DNA from: a bacterium
Lineage (GTDB): Bacteria; Vulcanimicrobiota; JABDET01
DNA: 57,045 nt
Assembly (NCBI GenBank): GCA_021800275.1
Contig: JAJYZB010000014.1
Span: 1-57,045, forward strand
Direction: 5' to 3'
This document shows positions 36,966 through 45,964 of this stretch, in pieces. Numbering within the stretch: the stretch's first letter is position 1; every line of letters begins with the position of its first letter. Both the position numbers and the translations under genes were made by a program. The notes under the pieces are model-generated. The model was not told where the DNA came from. It did no database searches and saw only the letters and a list, made by a program, of their open reading frames with translations.

Positions 36966-38442
36966 AAACTTTAGTCATCAAAATTTGCGCTTCTGACCGC
37001 TTAGGATCGGTTTCCAAGAGCTTTTCTAAAAATTCAGCGGCAGGGCCAATTTGTCCTTGTTCAAACAATGCTTTTGCTTGCCGCCACAAATCTTCAGAAT
37101 TTAGTGTTTTAGTTTCAGTTTTAGTTTCAGCTTTGGCTTTTGTCTCTATTTTTTCTTCTTCTTTTATTTCGGTTTTCGTTTCTGAGGCTGGTTTCTTTTC
37201 TTGAATAGGAACATTAACAGGGACAGGGGATTCTATTTTTCTAATTTTTTTGACAGATTTTTCTTCAATCTTAGGAGGTGCAGCCGGCTCTTCTAATGGT
37301 TTGCCTGTTTTTGCGTAAAAATTGTTCAAGAGTTCTTTTGCTTTTGAATTGGATGGATCCATGTCCAAAATTTTTTGATAATGAGTGGCAGCTTCTTCTT
37401 CAAGTCCTACTTCTGTATAGCTTGAGGCTAGTTGAAACAGTTGTTCAATCGCCTCCTTTTTGCTGTCAATTTTTATGAGGTTTTGGATCAGTTGGAGTCG
37501 AGCGCGCAAATTTCCTGGATCAACATTCAGCGCCATCTGATAAATGTTAATGAGGTGGTTGATGGTCTCAACATTGTCAGGCTCCCATTCTGCGAGCTTT
37601 TCATAGAGAAGGATAACTTTGTCATATAATCCTGCCTGGGAATAACTTTCAGCCAGTAATTTGTAAGTTTGAATGGCGCTGGCAGTGTCTCCTATTTTAA
37701 AATAACTTTCAGCTAGTTTATTTAAAATCTCTTTGTTGGAAGGTTCAGTCTCCAGGATTCGCTCCATTGCCTGAATTCCCATCTGATGGTTATCTTGTTT
37801 TAAATATTCGTTAACAGCGTCTTTCAGCCAGATTATCATTTGAGTTGTGTTTCCCTGGCTGGCATAGATTTCAGCCAGTTTCTCATAAGCTAGAGCAGAC
37901 TCTGGTCCTTGAAATCTGACGACTTCTTGGAATGGTCCCTTGGCTTTATCGAATTGACCTTTAGCCAGATAGGAAAGTCCTTGGAGAGTATAGGTTTTTG
38001 TATTACTGGAAGATTCAGAAGCTTTTTCGAGATATTCTATGGCATGGTCATAATCTTTTTTTTCGAAATAAATCTCTCCAATTGCTTCGTACAGCCGAGG
38101 CGTATATTTTGCCGAATGTTCTTTCAGGCGAGAAGAATGGGAGCTCCTTCGATCCAGGAAAGATCTTTTGCCGTGATGTCCTTCTAGAGAAAGAGCATCC
38201 AAAAGCGTTTTTGCTGCCTCATCCAGGTTTCCTTGTGAATGCAGAAAGTTTGCCCAATTTAGGTATTCTTCAAACACGGTTGGAAAATCTTCTTTTTTAA
38301 GCGCTAGATTAATGATCTGCTTGTGAGCTTCCGGCCGTGCAGGATCCAGTTCACGCGCCTGGGTGTATTCTGCAAAAGCTTCTTCAACTTTCCCCTGGTT
38401 TGCTAAGCTATCTCCTTGTTTGAGGAGTTGTTCATAATTCAT
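36913..38442 (-). CDS. TPR-repeat scaffold protein (509 aa)
   Basis: TPR repeats fill about residues 1-375 (KVEEAFAEYTQARELDPAR, KKDYDHAIEYLEKASES, EEAATHYQKILDMDPSN). A Lys/Glu/Thr-rich linker (about 385-455) and a last TPR pair follow. No signal peptide. It overlaps the 1172-residue TPR gene upstream by 4 bp and the 654-residue TPR gene downstream by 53 bp, so the three TPR genes are tightly coupled. It lacks the YKD/GKV tail shared by the other two. Confidence 0.88.
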   Translation of the reverse strand: MNYEQLLKQGDSLANQGKVEEAFAEYTQARELDPARPEAHKQIINLALKKEDFPTVFEEYLNWANFLHSQGNLDEAAKTLLDALSLEGHHGKRSFLDRRSSHSSRLKEHSAKYTPRLYEAIGEIYFEKKDYDHAIEYLEKASESSSNTKTYTLQGLSYLAKGQFDKAKGPFQEVVRFQGPESALAYEKLAEIYASQGNTTQMIIWLKDAVNEYLKQDNHQMGIQAMERILETEPSNKEILNKLAESYFKIGDTASAIQTYKLLAESYSQAGLYDKVILLYEKLAEWEPDNVETINHLINIYQMALNVDPGNLRARLQLIQNLIKIDSKKEAIEQLFQLASSYTEVGLEEEAATHYQKILDMDPSNSKAKELLNNFYAKTGKPLEEPAAPPKIEEKSVKKIRKIESPVPVNVPIQEKKPASETKTEIKEEEKIETKAKAETKTETKTLNSEDLWRQAKALFEQGQIGPAAEFLEKLLETDPKRSEAQILMTKVYETELLREMEEFSHITG

Positions 38443-41400
38443 GATATGGATTCCTGACGGCGGGAAGAAGGAAGTCTAGTGACTTTCCCTGATTTAATTT
38501 CTTCTTCCAGCTGCTTCTTTCGTTCTCGAGCATCTTTATAATCCATGTCAACCGTTAAAATTTCTTGGTAGTAAGGCAGAGCTTCCTGTATTTTTCCCAA
38601 TTTCTCATAAAGGTTTCCAAGCGCGTATTTGAGTTCTAAATATTCCTCGTCTTTGTACCCATGTAATTCCAGCCCCTTTTTATACACCTTTAAAGCATTT
38701 TGATAAAGGACATCATCTTTGTCCAGCAGCGCTTTTTCTTCCCAGCAGGCCCCCTGATATAAGTATCCTTTTAAAGTCAGCTCAGGAGATTTTTTGACGA
38801 TAATTTGAAATTCCCGAATGGCTTTGTCAAATTCTCTTGTTTTCAACAAAAATAAGCCAACGCCCAGCCGCAGATTTTGATTGTCCTGGTCTTTTTCTAG
38901 TTTAGATTCGGTTTCCTTTAAAAATTCGCCTATTAGACTTTGATTATCGGAATTTAATTTTATCAATTCATGAATGTACTCCATCGCGATTTCAAATTTT
39001 TCTAGAGAAACGTAACCTTTTGCCAGGCGAGATAAAGCGGCTGTATGATGGGGATCAAAACTTCTCACTTTTTTAAATTCAGAGAGGGCTGCTTCTAGAT
39101 TGTTTTTATGGTCAGACAGAATAACTCCTAATTGATAGCGGGCATCTTTATTCGTTCCATCCAGTGACAAGACATGCCGGTAAGCTTCAATCGCTTGGTC
39201 AAAAAGCGCTTGACTGGAGGATAAGTGCCCTATAGTCATAAATTCCTGGACGGCTTCCTGGTTTTGATTGTTTTGAATATAAAGACGGGCTAGGCTTTCA
39301 TGAAGAGCAAGGGAATCTGGAGCAAGAGAGATTAATTTTTTGTTTAGTTCGATCCTTTTTTTGACTTCTTTCATTTTTTCGTATAAACTTTCCAGACGCT
39401 TTCCTGCTGCCAGGGCTTCTTCTGTATTTTTCTGCTGGATGTAAACTTCTATTAATCTCGTCAGAGCTTCTGGATCGTCCTGAGTGCTGTCAAGAATTTT
39501 TTTGTAAGAACTTAAAGCCCCTTGCAAATCGCCTTTTTCTTGCGCAATGTCGCCTAGCTTCAGCTCAAGCTTTACAGCTGCTTCTTGTTTACCTAGCCCT
39601 GAATAAACATCTTTCAGGCGATGAATGATCCCAATATCATGGGAGTCCAATTCAAGCGCTCTTTCTAAAGCTTCTGCTTCTTTGTCATTCTCTCTACTGG
39701 AGCCATAATGAGTAGAAAGAATCAAAAATTCTTGTTTGGCTTCAGAGAGTCTTCCCATTTCTTGATAACAGAGGGCTAATTTGTGGCGTATAGGGAAAGC
39801 CTCGGGATTGGATTCAATCATTTGCTGATAGGCTTGAATTAGATCAGAGATAGAATTCGAAGACTCCAGAGAGGAGACCATAAGTTTAAAATGGTAGAGT
39901 GAAAACAAAGAAAGTCCGCTTTCTTTTAAAGCAGGGATCAGAACTTGACGGGCGGGATGATATTCCGGATTCCATGCCAGAATTTGAAGAAGAGCTGCTA
40001 TCCCATTATTCATCTCTCCTGATGAGATTTGAATTTTTGCCATTTGAGTAAAGGCTTCAGCCCATTGGTCTCCATCTTCTCTTAGAAGGAAGATTTCTCC
40101 CATTTTCTTGAAAACAGAGTAGTCTCTGCTGTTTTTTGACGCCTCTTTAAAGAGTAGAAGAGCTTCATCTAAAAGGCCATTTTGGAAATAAATTTCTCCG
40201 AGAGCAATTTTTAAATTTTCATTTTCCGGATTTTCTCTTAAAGCATCTTTGCATAATTGAATAGCTGGAATAATTTTGTTTTGCTTTAGCAACTGCTGAA
40301 TGTCTGAACTCAGGTTTTCAGGTAAAGATGCAATAGCAGAAGAAGGTTTAGGTTGAATTAGTGATGGCTGCTCTGATTTAACAGATGAGGAGATAGTCGG
40401 GATTTCTAGAGTTCTTTTTTGCAGGGGGAGGGGTTCTTTCTGAGCAATGGATTCTTTTTGTGGGGAGCTGACGGACTCCGTATGATCCGTATAAACAGAT
40501 TCTTTCACTGCAGGCTGCTGAATTTGGTCCGGTGTTTCTATGGGTGGTTCAGCCACAGCGGACTGCTCCACATAAACAACTTTTGGAGTTTCTAATGGAG
40601 AAACGGATTCTGTTTCATTTTGAGCTTTCGTCACTTCTAGAGGGGTTTGCTCTTCTGGGTTGAGTTCCTGAGCAGCAGGGGCAAAAGGCTCCTCTTTAGT
40701 ACGAGTGAGAATGGGTTTGAACCCTGGTTTTGTTCTTGGGATTCCTGATTCAAGCGGCGCGGGCGCAGAAGATTTCACTTTTGAGAAAGGAGCTGGCTTT
40801 TCTTTTCCTGGTGGATATTTCGATTTAAGGTCGGTTTTTAATATTAAAGGAGAATTAGCGGTTTCTTCTGCATCTTCTTTTTTCTCTTCTATCTCAGAAT
40901 AGACAGGTTTCTGCGCGGCTCTTAAATTTAGATTTGTCTCTATACTCCTTTTTTTAGGAACAACAGGGGCATTTAGAGTTTGAAGTTTTTTTTGGGCAGT
41001 TGTATGGTCAGGATCAAGAGCCAGGATGTTCTGGTATAACTCGACAGCTTTTGTGGAGTTCCCTTCTTTCTCATAAAGTTCGGCAGCTGCCAGATAATGT
41101 TTAATGGCATCCACTTGATTGCCCAGAACTTCACTGATTTCAGCGTAACTCTCCCTCCCAGAAGGATTGTCTGGAGCCAATTCAGCTATTTTTCTGAACG
41201 GCAGCTTCGCGTCTTCCCAGGCTCCCAATGTTTTATAGATCATTCCGAGCTGTGAGAGGGCTCCAATATGATTTAAATCAGAGCGGAGAATTTGCCTGAA
41301 TTCAAGTTTTGCCTCCTCGAGTTTTCCCATTTCAATGTAAACCGTTCCTAAGGAGGATAGATTCTCGATATCGTCTGGTTTAATCACTTTTATTCTTTTT

Positions 41401-41957
41401 AGAGCATCCAGGCAGAGAGGGTAATTTTCCTGCTTCAGCATTTCCTTTGCGACAACCTTATAAAGAGCAAGACCATCCCCAATTTGTCCTTGTTTTATAT
41501 AGATTTCTCCCAGTTGAAACAATAAATCAGGATTGTCAGGATCGTCTTCTCTTTGTTTTTGAAGAAGTTCAAGAGCTTTTTCTCCATGTCCAACAGCAGA
41601 AAATATTTTAGCGAGGTTGAGAGACTGCGTAATGGCTGCTTGCTTGTTCCCTTTTTTTTCCAGAAGTTCAATCAGTTTAAGCCTGGCTTGAGAACTCGTT
41701 GGTTCAATGCTGATAACCCAGTTGCAAACTTCTAAAGCGCCATCTAACTGCTCTTTGTTTTCCAGCACCTCTCCCAGTTTTAAAAATTGTTGGATAACTT
41801 GAGGAACAAGTCCTCGAATAGCATATAGATTTGCCGCCGAATAATAGGCATGTTCTTCCTCGGGGTTTTCTTCAATGATTTTTTGAAGCAGCTCTAAAGC
41901 TTCTTCAAAAGCCCCTGCTTTTTCAGCTTTTTCAGCTTGTTTATAGAGCGAATCCAT
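38439..41957 (-). CDS. Very large TPR-repeat scaffold protein (1172 aa)
   Basis: First gene of the operon. TPR block one covers about residues 1-330 (KAGAFEEALELLQKIIEENP), a Pro/Glu/Ser-rich disordered linker about 335-555, and TPR block two about 560-1150. The tail YKDARERKKQLEEEIKSGKV is shared with the 654-residue paralogue. No signal peptide or enzyme motif. A strong promoter (41985-42013) precedes it. Likely a multi-partner cytosolic scaffold for the signalling proteins encoded downstream. Confidence 0.9.
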   Translation of the reverse strand: MDSLYKQAEKAEKAGAFEEALELLQKIIEENPEEEHAYYSAANLYAIRGLVPQVIQQFLKLGEVLENKEQLDGALEVCNWVISIEPTSSQARLKLIELLEKKGNKQAAITQSLNLAKIFSAVGHGEKALELLQKQREDDPDNPDLLFQLGEIYIKQGQIGDGLALYKVVAKEMLKQENYPLCLDALKRIKVIKPDDIENLSSLGTVYIEMGKLEEAKLEFRQILRSDLNHIGALSQLGMIYKTLGAWEDAKLPFRKIAELAPDNPSGRESYAEISEVLGNQVDAIKHYLAAAELYEKEGNSTKAVELYQNILALDPDHTTAQKKLQTLNAPVVPKKRSIETNLNLRAAQKPVYSEIEEKKEDAEETANSPLILKTDLKSKYPPGKEKPAPFSKVKSSAPAPLESGIPRTKPGFKPILTRTKEEPFAPAAQELNPEEQTPLEVTKAQNETESVSPLETPKVVYVEQSAVAEPPIETPDQIQQPAVKESVYTDHTESVSSPQKESIAQKEPLPLQKRTLEIPTISSSVKSEQPSLIQPKPSSAIASLPENLSSDIQQLLKQNKIIPAIQLCKDALRENPENENLKIALGEIYFQNGLLDEALLLFKEASKNSRDYSVFKKMGEIFLLREDGDQWAEAFTQMAKIQISSGEMNNGIAALLQILAWNPEYHPARQVLIPALKESGLSLFSLYHFKLMVSSLESSNSISDLIQAYQQMIESNPEAFPIRHKLALCYQEMGRLSEAKQEFLILSTHYGSSRENDKEAEALERALELDSHDIGIIHRLKDVYSGLGKQEAAVKLELKLGDIAQEKGDLQGALSSYKKILDSTQDDPEALTRLIEVYIQQKNTEEALAAGKRLESLYEKMKEVKKRIELNKKLISLAPDSLALHESLARLYIQNNQNQEAVQEFMTIGHLSSSQALFDQAIEAYRHVLSLDGTNKDARYQLGVILSDHKNNLEAALSEFKKVRSFDPHHTAALSRLAKGYVSLEKFEIAMEYIHELIKLNSDNQSLIGEFLKETESKLEKDQDNQNLRLGVGLFLLKTREFDKAIREFQIIVKKSPELTLKGYLYQGACWEEKALLDKDDVLYQNALKVYKKGLELHGYKDEEYLELKYALGNLYEKLGKIQEALPYYQEILTVDMDYKDARERKKQLEEEIKSGKVTRLPSSRRQESIS

Positions 41958-41984
41958 TTTGAGTCAAATTATCTCCAACTACTT

Positions 41985-42013
41985 ATTATAGCATAATAAA
42001 TAGAAAAAAGCAA
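41985..42013 (-). promoter_or_regulatory. Sigma70-like promoter of the TPR/signalling operon
   Basis: On the - strand TTGCTT (42008-42013) and TATAAT (41985-41990) are separated by 17 bp, with TGC before the -10 (extended -10). The ATG of the 1172-residue TPR gene lies 27 bases after the -10. The -35 box lies inside one arm of the pilQ terminator hairpin. Confidence 0.75.
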
Positions 42014-42040
42014 AGCCTTTTTAAAGGCTTTGCTTTTTTT
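42004..42040 (-). terminator. Rho-independent terminator after pilQ
   Basis: A 17-bp perfect stem with a TT loop: arm GCAAAGCCTTT pairs with AAAGGCTTTGC, flanked by A and T runs, so it is a terminator in both orientations. It starts 14 bases after the pilQ stop and ends the pilMNOPQ transcript. Confidence 0.9.
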
Positions 42041-42053
42041 CAAGATAATGCGG

Positions 42054-44081
42054 TTAATCTTTTAAAAGAGTTGGCGTTACTGTAATCACCAAGTCCGTTT
42101 TAGTATAATTTTTCACCGTATTTTTAAACAGATTGCCAATAATAGGGATATCGCCTAAAAGAGGAACTTTGGAAATGGCAGTTGATGTTTGCTCATTCAA
42201 CAATCCTCCAATGACAATAGTCTGCCCATTTTGGACACGGACCTCTGTAGTAGCCTGGCGGGTGTCAATTTCAGGATAACCTTGAGCTCCAGCCGGTTGG
42301 GTTCCCAACTCACTGACCACAGGATTGAGTTTAACTGTGATAAATCCATTGGGACTGATGTGAGGCGTGACTTTTAGATCTACGCCGATATTGATATATT
42401 GAACCTGGTAAACTCCTGCCTGGGGTTCATAATATACAATCGGGTATTTTTCACCCAGAAGAATTTCTGCAGCTTTATCATTTAAGACTGCGACTCTGGG
42501 AGCGCCTAACACTTTGGCGACACTGTGCGTAATCAAGAAATTAAGGGAAGCCTGGAATCCAAGATTTCCTCTGACAAAAGAGTAGAAACCAAGACTATTC
42601 GTGGAAACAGTGTTTCCATTTTGACTTGGCGTTGGCAGAGCTCCGGTCGCAGAAGGCACATTTTCATCAAAATCCTCTTGAAGGGCTCCTGGCCATTGAA
42701 TACCAAGGTCGCTGCTCTTTGTTATATTCACGGCTACAACTTGCATAGCTAGCATAACCTGAGGCTGGGGAACGTCAATGGCGCTGATTAAAGATTGAAT
42801 GGCATTGATGTCATACTGTGATCCGACCACAAGCATTCCATTTAATCTGGGGTCTTCAATGACGGTAACGTTTGGTGGGAAAAGATCCTTCAGTTCAGCG
42901 ATTGTTGTTTTTACGTTCGCATAGTTTAATCGAATCAATGCTTTGTGAAGAGGAGGCGGAGGCGGAGGCGGAACCACAGGTTTGTCCAGTTCTGAAACCA
43001 AAGCCACGACTTTTCGAATGGCAGAGACAGAGCCTTTGACAATTAATGCATTCATTCGACTGTCAATATTGATTTGGACCTCCGGGAACTCGGAGGTGAT
43101 AGTTGGGGCAAGGCTGGCAGCTTTGACATTGATGAGCGGTATGACTTGAACCGCAGTAGGGCCAAAAGACTGCATCAAGGTTGGAATTTTTTCCAATTTT
43201 GCAGGAGCAGCGACAACGAGAATATTTCCGACCTGCCTGTAACCATATCCATTGAGGGCGAGGATCATTCCCAGCGCCTGGGTGGCTGGAACATGTTTTA
43301 AATCCATGGTAACAGTTCCTTTAACTGCTGTGTCAATCATGACATTCAAGTGGAGTTTGGCGGCTAACTGTCTTACGACAGCGGTTAAACTCGCATGGTT
43401 CCAATACATTGAAACATAAGGATCAGTATTGGCCCGATAACCCGCAGGTTCTGCCTGACCCATGTAGTGTCTGGCATAATACTGCTTGGCATAATTTTCT
43501 CTTGCTAGAATAAGCTTTGAGTATTTTGCTTCCATTGAGGGCGAATAAACAGACATCTCATTTGTGGAACCAGGGGATGAAGGTGAAAACATTTTTCTGC
43601 TGGCTTCGACGTTTTTCCATCTAGGGAGAGTTGAGACATGAGTACCCGTCTCCTTAGTGGCGGCTGTGCGAGTCGAAAAAGAGATTGTCAGTAAATGTCT
43701 TGAATCTGAAGGCTGAACTGTGTAAGGGAGTTTATGAATCATGCGGAAAACAACATGAACAACGTCGGGATGCGTGGAAAACTGCGCAATCGTCATATTT
43801 TTAATCTGTCCCATGCTGATGCTCTTGGTTTCTTTTTTGCCCAACAAGACAGCTTGAGGCAGCTCAAAAATAATGGCTTTTTCGGGAGTTTGAATTTGGA
43901 AACTTTTGCATTGGATTGGATGATTTCCGCGTATGAACAGTTTCACCCCCTGACTGGATGATTCTAAGCGAATCATCCTAATTTTTGTGGTTTGTTGATG
44001 AGCAAAAACAAACTTACCCATCAATACTAGAATGAGTAAACCGAGTACAGTTTTTAGGACCGTTTCCTTCTTTTTTACCAT
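42054..44081 (-). CDS. pilQ: Type IV pilus secretin
   Basis: Forms the outer-membrane channel through which type IV pili exit. Start at ATG 44081 (AAGGAGG 11 bases upstream); 675 residues. Signal peptide (about 1-28), AMIN domain (about 30-145) for peptidoglycan binding, STN domain (about 220-295), secretin N domains (about 300-465) and the secretin barrel with VPLLGDIPIIGNLFKN near the end. A PPPPPPP stretch sits between N domains. It is the last gene of pilMNOPQ, followed by a strong terminator. Confidence 0.96.
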   Translation of the reverse strand: MVKKKETVLKTVLGLLILVLMGKFVFAHQQTTKIRMIRLESSSQGVKLFIRGNHPIQCKSFQIQTPEKAIIFELPQAVLLGKKETKSISMGQIKNMTIAQFSTHPDVVHVVFRMIHKLPYTVQPSDSRHLLTISFSTRTAATKETGTHVSTLPRWKNVEASRKMFSPSSPGSTNEMSVYSPSMEAKYSKLILARENYAKQYYARHYMGQAEPAGYRANTDPYVSMYWNHASLTAVVRQLAAKLHLNVMIDTAVKGTVTMDLKHVPATQALGMILALNGYGYRQVGNILVVAAPAKLEKIPTLMQSFGPTAVQVIPLINVKAASLAPTITSEFPEVQINIDSRMNALIVKGSVSAIRKVVALVSELDKPVVPPPPPPPLHKALIRLNYANVKTTIAELKDLFPPNVTVIEDPRLNGMLVVGSQYDINAIQSLISAIDVPQPQVMLAMQVVAVNITKSSDLGIQWPGALQEDFDENVPSATGALPTPSQNGNTVSTNSLGFYSFVRGNLGFQASLNFLITHSVAKVLGAPRVAVLNDKAAEILLGEKYPIVYYEPQAGVYQVQYINIGVDLKVTPHISPNGFITVKLNPVVSELGTQPAGAQGYPEIDTRQATTEVRVQNGQTIVIGGLLNEQTSTAISKVPLLGDIPIIGNLFKNTVKNYTKTDLVITVTPTLLKD

Positions 44082-44141
44082 GTTTCTCTGCACCTCCTTG
44101 AGGAAAAATTAAAATTGAGTTTTACTTTTTTGGTGTACCAA

Positions 44142-44612
44142 TTATTTAAGCTGAGGAAGAGGTAAAAATTTTCTACCCGAACTCCCAATGACCATCACCC
44201 CCTTATCACTGATTGAAAGGACTCTATATTTATCTATGACTTCACCTTCATGTACGACATGACTGCGCGACCCTATTTGGATAATGGCCGATCGTTCTCC
44301 ATCCGTGAGGACACCTGTGACAACAGGTTCCCCTGATGCAACTTCTCCTTGAGTGGAGGAGCTGGATGAGATAACTCCGCTTGAGCTGCTCAATGGGACA
44401 AAAGGATCTTTCTGCGCCCGCATGAGATTTTTAGGAATATAGGGTTTCTGCGCCAGCTCTTTGGGCGTGGGCGGCGGTGGAGGAGGCGTCACTGCAGCGA
44501 TCTGAACTTGTTTCTGGACATGTTGTGTTTGTGGCTGGGAAGCGCAGCCGCTGAGAGCCAGCGAGAAAAGCATTAAGAAAGCAAGATAACTTATAATTGT
44601 ATTTAATTTCAT
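44142..44612 (-). CDS. pilP: Type IV pilus lipoprotein PilP
   Basis: A 156-residue lipoprotein: signal peptide with lipobox LSGC (Cys about residue 23), a Pro-rich spacer (TPPPPPPTPKE), the PYIPKNLMRAQKDPFVPL motif and a beta-domain (about 90-156; VVTGVLTDGERSAIIQIG, RVLSISDKGVMVIG). It links the PilNO inner-membrane complex with PilQ in the periplasm. Its gene lies 3 bp after pilO. Confidence 0.88.
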   Translation of the reverse strand: MKLNTIISYLAFLMLFSLALSGCASQPQTQHVQKQVQIAAVTPPPPPPTPKELAQKPYIPKNLMRAQKDPFVPLSSSSGVISSSSSTQGEVASGEPVVTGVLTDGERSAIIQIGSRSHVVHEGEVIDKYRVLSISDKGVMVIGSSGRKFLPLPQLK

Positions 44613-44614
44613 GG

Positions 44615-45232
44615 CTACCCTCCTAACATGTACATTTCAAATGGCATAGTTACTGTAAGGGTTGGATGGATGCCTGGTTTAGCCCCACTGGGGGACAAGC
44701 TAATTCGCTGAATGGTAACAAGTTTGTTGAGTTTGAAATTTCCAAGCTGCTCTAGAAAATTGACCACGGTATTGAATTTGCCAGTAAAGGTGATAGAAAC
44801 AGAGGATTTTCCAGACACCAGTCCTGGAGCAGGCGCTTTGTTGTTTTTCGCTGTCCTGGGCGCTGTACTTCCAGTGACCATGAATTGTCCAGGAGTTATG
44901 GCAGTGATTTGAAAAGTAGAATCTCCTGTGATGTTCCTTTCATATTTAGCGAGTTTTTCAATTGAGACTAGAAATGAGGGGATGAAATTTTTGATTGTTT
45001 TAGTTTGATGAAGTTTTTGAAGAACATCATTCCATGCTGCGACGTCGGTTCGCCATTTAGCAAGATTTTTAGATTCCTGCACAAGATTGCTGTATTCTTC
45101 CTTTTTGCTGGCAATTTTGTTTTTATTGTTGATGATTGTCTTTTGGATGTTTTTCCAACTCATGATCCAAAATCCCATGACAATGAGTCCTACCAGGACG
45201 ATCGTGATAAAAGCTTTTGTGATCATTCCCAT
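44615..45232 (-). CDS. pilO: Type IV pilus assembly protein PilO
   Basis: A 205-residue inner-membrane protein with one N-terminal membrane segment (about 7-26), a coiled coil (about 30-75) and a ferredoxin-like periplasmic domain (about 95-205; SITFTGKFNTVVNFLEQLGN, LVTIQRISLSP). It dimerises with PilN to align the pilus motor. The start codon overlaps the pilN stop by 1 bp and pilP follows after 2 bp. Confidence 0.88.
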   Translation of the reverse strand: MGMITKAFITIVLVGLIVMGFWIMSWKNIQKTIINNKNKIASKKEEYSNLVQESKNLAKWRTDVAAWNDVLQKLHQTKTIKNFIPSFLVSIEKLAKYERNITGDSTFQITAITPGQFMVTGSTAPRTAKNNKAPAPGLVSGKSSVSITFTGKFNTVVNFLEQLGNFKLNKLVTIQRISLSPSGAKPGIHPTLTVTMPFEMYMLGG

Positions 45233-45945
45233 TATGGTTTCCCCCCTTTCGTAGATTTTTTGAGTTGAGGCTTGTTAATTTCTTTTGGTGAGTTCTTTGC
45301 TTCTTTTTTTAAAGGGGTTTTCGATAGACTGCTTTGTTTCGGGGGAGGAGCGTTTTGAAAGAGAGGGACGCGGTAATTAAGCTTTAAGCTAAAGCCCCAG
45401 ATATTATGATATTTGCCGCTCGAACTTGTGTTCAGAAGTTGAACATTAGAAAAGTAGTTCTGCGGATCGTTTTGTAAATTCATGATTAAACCTGCAATAG
45501 CGGCTAATGGAGGACGCCCGGATTCATTTAACGAAGAACCGGATAAACTGACCAGATGGCTGTTTGGCTGTACCGAAAGATTGTTTATCCAAACATTTTT
45601 AGGAATGTCATCCGCCAGTCTTACGAGCAGAAGACTGTAGCGCAGAGGATCGTATCTCAGTGCTCGCAGCCGATTGATTTTGCTCCGGATCAGAGAAATC
45701 TCATTTCCTAGTTTAGCTAACTTTGCCTTTATTCCATTAAAACCTTTGATTTGATTGTTTAATGTTTGAAGTTGTTTTCGTTGCCTAGCAATTTTCCCTT
45801 TCAAATTTGCTCCGATAAAATAACAGATGATGCCTGAAAGAATGACGATGATGACTACAATAATCCACCCAAAATCAAAAGAAATTCCTTGTTTCTGTTC
45901 TTTTGATTTTAAGTCAACCCTTAACCCACCACCTGGTACAGACAT
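45232..45945 (-). CDS. pilN: Type IV pilus assembly protein PilN
   Basis: A 237-residue protein with a short cytoplasmic N-terminus that normally binds PilM (VPGGGLRVDLKSK), one membrane segment (about 24-46), a coiled coil and a ferredoxin-like periplasmic domain (DDIPKNVWINNLSVQP). A Lys/Pro-rich tail (about 195-237) is longer than usual. It lies 19 bp after pilM and overlaps pilO by 1 bp. Confidence 0.87.
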   Translation of the reverse strand: MSVPGGGLRVDLKSKEQKQGISFDFGWIIVVIIVILSGIICYFIGANLKGKIARQRKQLQTLNNQIKGFNGIKAKLAKLGNEISLIRSKINRLRALRYDPLRYSLLLVRLADDIPKNVWINNLSVQPNSHLVSLSGSSLNESGRPPLAAIAGLIMNLQNDPQNYFSNVQLLNTSSSGKYHNIWGFSLKLNYRVPLFQNAPPPKQSSLSKTPLKKEAKNSPKEINKPQLKKSTKGGKP

Positions 45946-45964
45946 TTTTTACACCCCCTCCATT

